From contig NZ_BBRK01000005.1 in assembly GCF_002090115.1 (NCBI RefSeq), positions 186,001 through 250,000 on the forward strand: a stretch of DNA of 64,000 bases, written 5' to 3'. Source of the DNA: Demequina sp. NBRC 110054. GTDB lineage: Bacteria; Actinomycetota; Actinomycetes; Actinomycetales; Demequinaceae. The notes below the pieces were generated by a model that saw nothing but the letters and a program-made list of their open reading frames with translations, had not been told where the DNA came from and ran no database searches. Positions 39,451 to 45,986 of the stretch are shown one piece after another. Within the stretch, counting starts at the first letter, position 1. Every line of letters begins with the position of its first letter. Position numbers and translations under genes: made by a program.

Positions 39451-40371
39451 GTGTGCGAGCCTGACGACGTGACCCACGAGTCCCCTCCCGGACAGCCGTC
39501 CCCGCGCATGCCTCACAGGCAGCGGGACAGGGCGGACGACTGGGTCGTCGCCGCGTCGGGGGAGCGGTACTGGGGGCTCAACGGGGCGGCGGGTCTGCTC
39601 GCGCACGATCCCGGCAGGGGAGTGCTCCTCCAGCATCGGGCCGAGTGGAGTCATCACGGCGGCACCTGGGGCCTGCCCGGCGGGGCACGGCACATGGGGG
39701 AATCCGCTCTCGACGGTGCGCTGCGGGAGTCGGCGGAGGAGGCCGCGGTGCCGCGCGACGCGATCGTGCCGCGTGCCGCCTTCGTGCTGGACCTCGAGGT
39801 CTGGACGTACACGACGGTCATCGGCGAGGTGATCCGCCCCTTCGAGCCGGCGATCGTCGACGCCGAGTCTCTCGCGCTCGCCTGGGTCCCGCTCGAGTCG
39901 GTCGAGGGCCTGCCGCTGCATCCTGGCTTCGCGTCGACGTGGACGCGGCTGCGGTCCGTGCTCGCGGACCGGCCGGTCCTGCTGGTCGATGTCGCGAACG
40001 TGGTGGGCGCCAGGCCCGACGGGTGGTGGAAGGACCGGCGGAGCGCCGCGGACCGACTTCTCGACGACCTCGACCGACGTGCGCGAGCGGGGCTGCCCGC
40101 GCAGGACCTCGGGATCGACGCCGCGATCGTGATGCCCCGGGTCGTCGCGGTCGTGGAGGGCGCAGCGAGGGGAGTCGGTTCGCGTGGGACCGTCGAGGTG
40201 GTGAAGGCGACCGCGGACGGCGACAGTGAGATCGTGGCTCAGGCGGAGTCCCTCGTCGCGGGCGGTGCGTCCGTCACCGTGGTGAGCTCGGATCGAGGGC
40301 TGTTGGCGAGGCTTCCGGCGACCGCACGATCGCAGGGCGCGGGGTGGCTCAGGAGCCTGCTGGATTCCTAG
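39451..40371 (+). CDS. NUDIX hydrolase fused to a NYN/PIN-like domain
   Basis: This 306-residue protein has two parts. Residues about 40-165 are a NUDIX domain with the complete box (G78, E84, R92, E93, E96, E97) for hydrolysing a nucleoside-diphosphate-linked substrate. Residues about 174-300 look like a NYN/PIN-type nuclease domain: LLVDVANVVG with Asp180, an internal DGDSEIV with Asp258, and TVVSSDRG with Asp281, three acids that could hold a metal. A fused NUDIX-nuclease suggests RNA-end processing or clearing of damaged nucleotides. The start is uncertain (GTG 39451, GTG 39469 or ATG 39508). It begins 17 bp after dgdA. Confidence 0.8.
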   Translation: MCEPDDVTHESPPGQPSPRMPHRQRDRADDWVVAASGERYWGLNGAAGLLAHDPGRGVLLQHRAEWSHHGGTWGLPGGARHMGESALDGALRESAEEAAVPRDAIVPRAAFVLDLEVWTYTTVIGEVIRPFEPAIVDAESLALAWVPLESVEGLPLHPGFASTWTRLRSVLADRPVLLVDVANVVGARPDGWWKDRRSAADRLLDDLDRRARAGLPAQDLGIDAAIVMPRVVAVVEGAARGVGSRGTVEVVKATADGDSEIVAQAESLVAGGASVTVVSSDRGLLARLPATARSQGAGWLRSLLDS

Positions 40372-40414
40372 GCCGCGCCGGGTGCCAGGTCGGCCCGTTC
40401 GCTGCCGGAGGTCG

Positions 40415-41020
40415 TCAGGAGGGGGAGAGCCCCGGCTCGACCAGGTTCCAGAGCGTCTCGCCGAAGTTGCGGCCGAGCGGCATCCGGGTGAGCAGGAGCC
40501 GGTGATAGATCGGTGAGAAGAGCGCATCGATCACGGCCTGCACATCGAGGTCCTGGCGGAACTCGCCGGTGATCATGCCGTCCTCGAGGATGGTCGCGGC
40601 GACCGCGCGTCGGGGCTCGAGCCAGTGCTCGATGAAGGAGGCGCGGACCTTCTCGTTCGTGAGCGCTCCCGCGGCGAGCGCGCGCAGCGGGCGCCCGGTG
40701 TCCGGGGCCGACAGGATCTCCACTGCGTCGATGACCTGAGCGCGCAGTCGCGCGGCTGCCGTGCCCTCGGAGTCGTGGTCGAGCGACCACCGGGTGCGCT
40801 CGAGCATCGCGTCCAGCAGCAGCTCCTGCGGACTGTCCCACCAGCGGTAGAGCGTGGTGCGGCTCGCACCGGCCTCCTGCGCGATGCGCTCGAAGCCGAG
40901 CTCGATGCCGGCCGTCATCGCGAGCGTCGCGGCGGCATCGAGGATGCGCTCGCGCAGCGCAGGGTCGCGGGGCCGGCCGCGCGTGCGTGCCCCGGGATCT
41001 GAAGCGGCTGAGGTGGACAT
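40415..41020 (-). CDS. TetR-family regulator divergent from pyruvate oxidase
   Basis: This 201-residue TetR protein has RGRPRDPALRERILDAAATLAMTAG followed by the helix-turn-helix GFERIAQEAGASRTTLYRWWDSPQELLLDAM (about residues 42-73) and a TetR-C-type ligand domain. I chose the ATG at 41020: a TATGCT hexamer lies 7 nt upstream and no ribosome site exists, so a leaderless transcript fits; an ATG at 41032 is the alternative. The 141 bp to poxB contains an AT-rich stretch and a gapped inverted repeat that may be its operator. Confidence 0.88.
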   Translation of the reverse strand: MSTSAASDPGARTRGRPRDPALRERILDAAATLAMTAGIELGFERIAQEAGASRTTLYRWWDSPQELLLDAMLERTRWSLDHDSEGTAAARLRAQVIDAVEILSAPDTGRPLRALAAGALTNEKVRASFIEHWLEPRRAVAATILEDGMITGEFRQDLDVQAVIDALFSPIYHRLLLTRMPLGRNFGETLWNLVEPGLSPS

Positions 41021-41088
41021 CGTGTTCAGCATATCGGTCCGGCGTCGAAGCCATTCGACGCCCTTCGCGGAATTTCGGAATATATTTA

Positions 41089-41105
41089 GTGGACACGACG
41101 TACAC
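41089..41105. promoter_or_regulatory. Candidate operator before poxB
   Basis: GTGNAC-N5-GTNCAC, a gapped inverted repeat with all ten specified bases matching, lies 57 bp before the poxB start inside the most AT-rich stretch of the window (41071-41110). It is a likely site for the divergent TetR protein. Confidence 0.5.
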
Positions 41106-41161
41106 ATAATGAGCCCGAGAGACGTCGGGCCCGAAGGCAGCCACCACACAGGGAGAGAGCC

Positions 41162-42907
41162 ATGGCGCAGACAGTCGCCCACACCTTCATCGACACGCTC
41201 GTGCGCGCCGGCGTGACCCGCATCTGGGGCATCGCGGGAGACTCGCTCAACGCGCTCACCGACGCGCTGCGCGTCGACGGCCGCATCGAGTGGATGCACA
41301 CCCGCCACGAGGAGGCCGCGGCCTTCGCGGCCGGCGCCGACGCGGACGTGACGGGCCGGATCGCGGTGCTCGCCGGGAGCTCCGGACCGGGCAACCTGCA
41401 CTTCATCAACGGGCTGTTCGACGCGCAGCGCAACCACACGCCGGTGCTCGCGATCGCCTCGCACATCCCGCTCGAGCAGATCGGCTCCAACTACTTCCAG
41501 GAGACCCACCCGCAGGAGCTGTACCGCGAGTGCTCGGTCTACTCCGAGCTGGTGTCCGACGCCTCGCAGCTGCCGTGGGTGCTCGAGACCGCGATGCGCG
41601 CCGCGGTGGAGCAGCGCGGCGTGGCCGTCGTCGCGGTGCCCTCCGACATCTTCTTCCAGACCGCGCCCACGCGTCGACCGACGGCCCCGATCGTCGCGAC
41701 CGCGTCCCGCATCGTCCCTTCCGAGGACGAGCTCAAGGCCGTGGCCAAGGCGCTCGATCACGCCGAGCGCGTGACGATCCTCGCGGGCTCGGGCGTCGCG
41801 GGTGCCCACGATGAGGTCATGGCGCTCGCGGAGCGGCTCCAGGCGCCGATCGTGCACGCGATGCGCGGCAAGGAGCACATCGAGTACGACAATCCCTACG
41901 ACGTCGGCATGACCGGCCTCATCGGCTTCGCGTCGGGATATCGCGCGATGGAGAAGGCGGATGCGCTGCTCATGCTCGGTACCGACTTCCCGTATCGGCA
42001 GTTCTATCCCGAGCACGCGACGATCGTGCAGGTGGACATCAAGGGGGAGAACCTCGGCCGCCGCACGCCGATCGACTTCGGCCTCGTCGGAGGGGTCAAG
42101 GAGACCGCCGAGGCGCTGCTGCCCCTGCTCCGCGTGGGCCGCGAGGGCCGCCACCTGCGGGACTCGGTCAAGCACTATCAGCGCACGCGCAAGGACCTCG
42201 ACGCGCTCGCCTACGACGACGGCAAGAAGCCGATCCACCCGCAGTTCCTCACGCGCACGGTCTCACGCGTCGCCGCGGACGATGCGATCTTCACTGCCGA
42301 CGTCGGCAGCCCGACCGTATGGTCGGCCCGCTACCTCGAGATGACCAAGGAACGCCGCCTGCTCGGGTCGTTCAACCACGGCTCGATGGCGAACGCCCTG
42401 TCACAGGCCCTCGGCGCTCAGGCGCAGGACCGCGAACGCCAGGTGGTCGCGCTGTCCGGCGACGGCGGACTGACGATGCTCATGGGCGAGCTTCTCACCG
42501 CCGTCCAGAACGACCTGCCCGTGAAGATCGTCGTGTCGAACAACTCGTCGCTGAACTTCGTCGAGCTCGAGATGAAGGCCGCCGGCATCCCGACCTACGC
42601 GACCGGCCTGCAGAACCCCGATTTCGCCGCGGTCGCGCGTGCGATGGGCATCACGGGCATCCGCGTCGAGGACGGCAAGGACCTCGAGGGTGCCCTGCGC
42701 ACCGCCTTCTCGACCCGCGGCCCCGTGCTCGTCGACGTCGTCACCGCGCGCGAGGAGCTCACCATGCCCCCGACCGTGACCGCGGAGCAGGCGAAGGGCT
42801 TCGCCCTCTGGGCCCTCAAGACCGTGATGTCGGGCCGCGGCGACGAGATCCTCGACCTTGCCGACACGAACGTGTGGCGCCGAGTCTCGGGCGGACGCCT
42901 GCGCTGA
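41162..42907 (+). CDS. poxB: Pyruvate oxidase/quinone pyruvate dehydrogenase
   Basis: This 581-residue thiamine-diphosphate enzyme matches the pyruvate:quinone oxidoreductase PoxB, which oxidatively decarboxylates pyruvate to acetate at the membrane. The N-terminal domain has RIWGIAGDSLNALTDAL and the catalytic Glu in HTRHEEAAAFAAG; the central FAD-binding domain has AGSGVAGAHDEV; the C-terminal domain has the ThDP motif GDGGLTMLMGELLTAVQNDLP...NNSSLNFVE. GGGAGAGAG precedes the ATG. It is divergent from a TetR gene. Acetate made here could feed the glyoxylate genes elsewhere in the window. A strong bidirectional terminator follows. Confidence 0.93.
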   Translation: MAQTVAHTFIDTLVRAGVTRIWGIAGDSLNALTDALRVDGRIEWMHTRHEEAAAFAAGADADVTGRIAVLAGSSGPGNLHFINGLFDAQRNHTPVLAIASHIPLEQIGSNYFQETHPQELYRECSVYSELVSDASQLPWVLETAMRAAVEQRGVAVVAVPSDIFFQTAPTRRPTAPIVATASRIVPSEDELKAVAKALDHAERVTILAGSGVAGAHDEVMALAERLQAPIVHAMRGKEHIEYDNPYDVGMTGLIGFASGYRAMEKADALLMLGTDFPYRQFYPEHATIVQVDIKGENLGRRTPIDFGLVGGVKETAEALLPLLRVGREGRHLRDSVKHYQRTRKDLDALAYDDGKKPIHPQFLTRTVSRVAADDAIFTADVGSPTVWSARYLEMTKERRLLGSFNHGSMANALSQALGAQAQDRERQVVALSGDGGLTMLMGELLTAVQNDLPVKIVVSNNSSLNFVELEMKAAGIPTYATGLQNPDFAAVARAMGITGIRVEDGKDLEGALRTAFSTRGPVLVDVVTAREELTMPPTVTAEQAKGFALWALKTVMSGRGDEILDLADTNVWRRVSGGRLR

Positions 42908-42982
42908 CCTGACGCGGTTCACAGCCCAGGGACGATGCGGGGCCTGGCTGTCGCGAGCAGGTTCCACCCCGAGGTACGACAG

Positions 42983-43014
42983 AGGGCCCGGGCCACACGA
43001 GTGGTCCGGGCCCT
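42983..43014. terminator. Bidirectional terminator between poxB and the VOC gene
   Basis: A 14-bp stem (42983-42996 with 43001-43014, one G-T pair, otherwise perfect) and a 4-nt ACGA loop lie between the convergent stops at 42907 and 43031. It is the longest hairpin in the window. Confidence 0.85.
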
Positions 43015-43030
43015 TCGTCGTCCGGGGGAG

Positions 43031-43987
43031 TCAGGCGGTCACGACGATGCGGGTGCCCCACGGATCCTCGGTGCGCACCGCCTGGTCCTCGCGCACGTAG
43101 GCGACGCCCGAATCGGTCAGCCGCTGCTCGAGTGCGTCGAGCTCATCCGCTCCCGCGACCGTGACCGTGACGACGGACAGCCCCTGGCTCTCGGGTCGCG
43201 CTCCGGCGCCCTCCGACGACCACACGTTCACCGCGAGGTGGTGGTGGTAGCCATCCGCCGAGAAGAAGAGGGCGCCCGTGGCTCGCGCGGTGACCGCCAT
43301 GCCGAGAGCATCCTCGTAGAAGGCCTCGGCCTCCTCGAGGCTGCCGCCCCGGAGGTGCACGTGTCCCATGACGACGCCGTCCGGCACGGTGATGCCGGCC
43401 TCGGCGTCCAGGTGCTCGGAGATGAAGGCGTTCGGGTCGAGCGCATAGCTGCCCATCGTGACCTCTCCCTCCGTCCACAGCCAGGACTCCGCCGGGCGAT
43501 CGACGTACAGCTCGACGCCGTTGCCGTCGGGATCGGCGAAGTAGAAGGCCTGACTCACGGTGTGGTCGGCGGAGCCGTCGAACGACGACGGGTAGGCCTG
43601 CGCCGTGCGCAGGATCGCCTCCGCGAGCGAGCTCTCATCTGGGAACAGGAATGCCGAGTGGTAGAGGCCGGCCTCGGCGGGATCGTCGGCGGGTGCGTCG
43701 CTGGTCACGATCCGCAGCAGCTCGGCGCCGCCGACGCCGAGCGAGACCGCGGCTTCCTCCTCGGCGAGCACCTCCAGCCCGACGCCTGCGGTGTAGAACT
43801 CGGCAAGCGCTTCAGGGTCGGACGAAGCGAGCTCGACGGCGCCCATGGCGGTCCCCTCGCCGAGCGCGGACACGGGAGCGGCGTCGGCGCTGCCGCCCCG
43901 CGTGAGAAGAATGGCGGCCGCCGCGACGATGGCGGTAGCGAGGCCAGCGGAGACGATCAGTACGGTGCGGGTGGATCTGGCGCGCAT
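43031..43987 (-). CDS. Membrane-anchored double VOC/glyoxalase-fold protein
   Basis: This 318-residue protein contains two vicinal-oxygen-chelate modules (about residues 48-160 and 185-315), as in extradiol dioxygenases and glyoxalases. The first includes YFADPDGNGVELYVDRP; the second has GHVHLRGGSLEEAEAFYEDALGM, GYHHHLAVNVW and a final strand. These supply His and Glu residues suited to a metal site. Unusually, it begins with a basic stretch and one strong hydrophobic helix (about residues 8-28), so the catalytic part is probably outside the membrane; most relatives are cytoplasmic. The ATG at 43987 follows GGAG. The substrate is unknown; resistance or ring-cleavage roles are family options. 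Confidence 0.82.
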   Translation of the reverse strand: MRARSTRTVLIVSAGLATAIVAAAAILLTRGGSADAAPVSALGEGTAMGAVELASSDPEALAEFYTAGVGLEVLAEEEAAVSLGVGGAELLRIVTSDAPADDPAEAGLYHSAFLFPDESSLAEAILRTAQAYPSSFDGSADHTVSQAFYFADPDGNGVELYVDRPAESWLWTEGEVTMGSYALDPNAFISEHLDAEAGITVPDGVVMGHVHLRGGSLEEAEAFYEDALGMAVTARATGALFFSADGYHHHLAVNVWSSEGAGARPESQGLSVVTVTVAGADELDALEQRLTDSGVAYVREDQAVRTEDPWGTRIVVTA

Positions 43988-44024
43988 GGGGGACTCCAAT
44001 GTCGTGGGTGCGGGGGGACGCGTG

Positions 44025-44055
44025 AGGCCCGGCCGAGCGATGCTCGACCGGGCCT
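44025..44055 (-). terminator. Hairpin after the F420/NADP-reductase-like gene
   Basis: AGGCCCGG pairs with CCGGGCCT and, past an imperfect step, GAGC pairs with GCTC around a GAT loop. It lies 14 nt beyond the gene's stop and 37 nt before the VOC gene start. Confidence 0.7.
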
Positions 44056-44069
44056 GGTCACGAGGTGGT

Positions 44070-44648
44070 TCAGCGGACGACGCCGAAGCCGCCCGTCCAC
44101 GAGACCTTCTCCGCGGCCGCGAGGGTCAGCTGAAGGAAGCCGTAGGCCTCGAGCTCGTGCGCACGCTTGAGGGCGCCCGCGTCGATCGCGGCCACGCCAC
44201 CGGCCTCGACGGCGGCGGCGAGAGCAGCCTTGGCGTCGGCGTCGTCACCGGCGATCTGCACGGTCGTCTGCAGGTCGCCGATCTTCTTCGCGACAAGCGT
44301 GCCGGCGAACGTGGTGTTGAAGGCCTTGAGCACCTTGGACCCGGGCAGCTTGGCCTGGATCTCCGCGGCGGCGGAGCTGCCGACCGGGACGACGAGGGAG
44401 TCGAAGGTCGAGAAGTCCAGGGGGTTCGTGATGTCGACGACGATCTTGCCCGCGAGCTGGTCCGCGTAGGCGGCGATGATGGCGTCGACGGCGGGGTAGG
44501 GGACCGCGAGGACGACGATGTCGCCCTCGATCGGAGCGGTGCCCGACTGCTCCTCGGAGATGTAGGTGACGGAGCTGCCGCCGTCGGCGAGGACGCCGCC
44601 GATCGCGTTCGCCATGTTGCCGGTGCCGAAGATGGTGGTGGTGGCCAT
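44070..44648 (-). CDS. F420/NADP oxidoreductase-like Rossmann protein
   Basis: This 192-residue protein starts with the dinucleotide-binding motif IFGTGNMANAIGGVLADGG and continues with IVVLAVPYPAVDAIIAAY, VVDITNPLDF and VLKAFNTTFA, the arrangement of the NADPH-dependent F420 reductase family. Many relatives without F420 are general NAD(P)-binding enzymes, and I cannot see which this is. It is divergent from a MarR gene, and the 113 bp between contains two copies of a MarR-type inverted repeat, so its expression is probably repressed by that regulator. A hairpin follows the stop. Confidence 0.87.
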   Translation of the reverse strand: MATTTIFGTGNMANAIGGVLADGGSSVTYISEEQSGTAPIEGDIVVLAVPYPAVDAIIAAYADQLAGKIVVDITNPLDFSTFDSLVVPVGSSAAAEIQAKLPGSKVLKAFNTTFAGTLVAKKIGDLQTTVQIAGDDADAKAALAAAVEAGGVAAIDAGALKRAHELEAYGFLQLTLAAAEKVSWTGGFGVVR

Positions 44649-44694
44649 GAGGGGGCCCGCCTTTCTGATCTGCGCCCCGGTTCCGAGGCGGTTG

Positions 44695-44742
44695 GTTGTA
44701 CCTACAACTACGACGGTAGCGCACTCTAGTTGTATCTGCAAG
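44695..44742. promoter_or_regulatory. Tandem MarR-type operators
   Basis: A perfect repeat GTTGTA-CC-TACAAC (44695-44708) and an imperfect copy GTTGTA-TC-TGCAAG (44729-44742) lie 34 bp apart between the divergent reductase and MarR genes. The second sits just upstream of a TAGGAT hexamer (44750-44755) that probably serves the MarR gene, so both directions could be repressed. Confidence 0.75.
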
Positions 44743-44761
44743 TAGTTGATAGGATGGCGTC

Positions 44762-45361
44762 ATGACGACACGTACCGAGGAGCTGCTGAGGCAGCAGGAG
44801 CGCGTGGCGGTCGCTCGATTGCACGCGCTGCTCGAGCTGCTGCCGTCCGCTCTCGACAAGCACATGGCCGCGGCTTCGCTGACGGCCTTCGAGTTCACCC
44901 TGCTCGAGGCGCTGCAGGAGGCGCCGGCGGGCAGGGTCCGGCTGAGCGCACTCGCGTCCCGCACCAACGCGACGCTTCCGAGGCTGTCCCGCGTGGTGAC
45001 CGCGCTCGAGAAGAAGGGGCTGGTGGCACGCGAGGCCTGCCCCGAGGACGGGCGCGCGTTCAACGCGGTGCTCACCGCCGCGGGGCGGGAGCGCTACCGG
45101 GAGAGCCTCCCGCTGCACGCCGATGCGGTGCGCTCGATGGTGCTCCAGGACCTCACGGACGGCGAGGTGGACGAGCTCGCGTCGCTGTGCCTCAAGATCC
45201 TCGGCCGGCTGGATCCCGATCGGCGCATGGAGATCACCGCGTGTCTCGCGGACCCTGCCGCGTCGAGCGAGTGCGCGGCCGATCCGCAGCCTGCCGACGC
45301 CGAGTGCGCCGCAGATCCCGCGGACGCGTCGTGCGCCGCGGATCCCGCGCCGCTCTCCTGA
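44762..45361 (+). CDS. MarR-family regulator with Cys-rich CxADP tail
   Basis: This 199-residue protein has a normal MarR winged helix domain (about residues 25-150) with LSALASRTNATLPRLSRVVTALEKKGLVAREACPEDGRAFN. It then carries a 40-residue tail unlike ordinary MarR proteins: CLADP at 161, CAADP at 171, CAADP at 182 and CAADP at 191, four evenly spaced Cys-x-Ala-Asp-Pro motifs. A further Cys93 lies in the wing. The tail could sense thiol oxidants or bind metal; that is inference. No ribosome site is seen; TAGGAT ends 6 nt before the ATG, implying a leaderless message. It is divergent from the F420-type reductase, with two shared operators. Confidence 0.9.
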   Translation: MTTRTEELLRQQERVAVARLHALLELLPSALDKHMAAASLTAFEFTLLEALQEAPAGRVRLSALASRTNATLPRLSRVVTALEKKGLVAREACPEDGRAFNAVLTAAGRERYRESLPLHADAVRSMVLQDLTDGEVDELASLCLKILGRLDPDRRMEITACLADPAASSECAADPQPADAECAADPADASCAADPAPLS

Positions 45362-45377
45362 GCGCGAGGGGCAGCCG

Positions 45378-45962
45378 CTAGTCCAGGGAAGCCTCGCGCG
45401 AGCCGAGCCTCGTCAGGGCGAGCACCTCGCCCGCGACCTGCTCGGACGTCATCTCAGGGTGCAGCACGAGCCACGACAGCGCGGCCCCCACGAGCGCTCC
45501 CATGAAGGCGCCCGCAGTCATCTCCGAGACCTCCGCGCGGGCGCGCGCGTCGGGATGCGAGTCGCGGATCGCCCGCAGATAGACCTCGACGAGGCTCTGT
45601 CGCGCCGACGCCACGGCCTCGTTCCACGGCCTGTCGGTCCGGAACAGCTCCGCGGCCATGACCTTCGCGCGGTCGGTGTTCTCGCGCAGCGCCTCGAGCG
45701 AGGCGACGGAGACCGCGAGGAGCGCGTCGCCGGGAGCGGCATCCGCGCGCGCTCCTTCGGCACGAGCCCGCAGCCCCTCGAAGCCCTCGCGCATGACGGC
45801 CTCGAAGATCGCGTCCTTGTTCGGGTAGTTGTAGTAGAGGCTGCCCTTGGCCACGCCGGCCTCGTCGGCCACCGCGTCCATCGTCGCCGAGGAGATTCCC
45901 TGTCGAGCGGCGACCGTCACCGCGGCGGCAAGGATCGCGAGCCTGGTCGACGGCCGTGCCAT
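45378..45962 (-). CDS. TetR-family regulator of the YhgE/ABC operon
   Basis: This 194-residue TetR protein has the helix-turn-helix SSATMDAVADEAGVAKGSLYYNYPNKDAIFEAVM (about residues 24-57) and a TetR-C ligand domain. It is the last gene of a three-gene unit (degenerate ABC ATPase, YhgE protein, TetR) with 24 bp between it and yhgE and GAGGAG before the ATG. It probably binds the palindrome ACTGACTAGTCAGT ahead of the ATPase gene, a classic arrangement for a repressor of an efflux-type membrane system. Confidence 0.9.
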   Translation of the reverse strand: MARPSTRLAILAAAVTVAARQGISSATMDAVADEAGVAKGSLYYNYPNKDAIFEAVMREGFEGLRARAEGARADAAPGDALLAVSVASLEALRENTDRAKVMAAELFRTDRPWNEAVASARQSLVEVYLRAIRDSHPDARARAEVSEMTAGAFMGALVGAALSWLVLHPEMTSEQVAGEVLALTRLGSREASLD

Positions 45963-45986
45963 GGGTTCTCCTCGTGAGTTCGCGCG

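Noticed and set aside
41021-42238. Upstream extension of the TetR frame to 607 residues
   Set aside because: The extra part runs antisense through poxB. The TetR domain begins normally near 41020 with a promoter-like hexamer just upstream.
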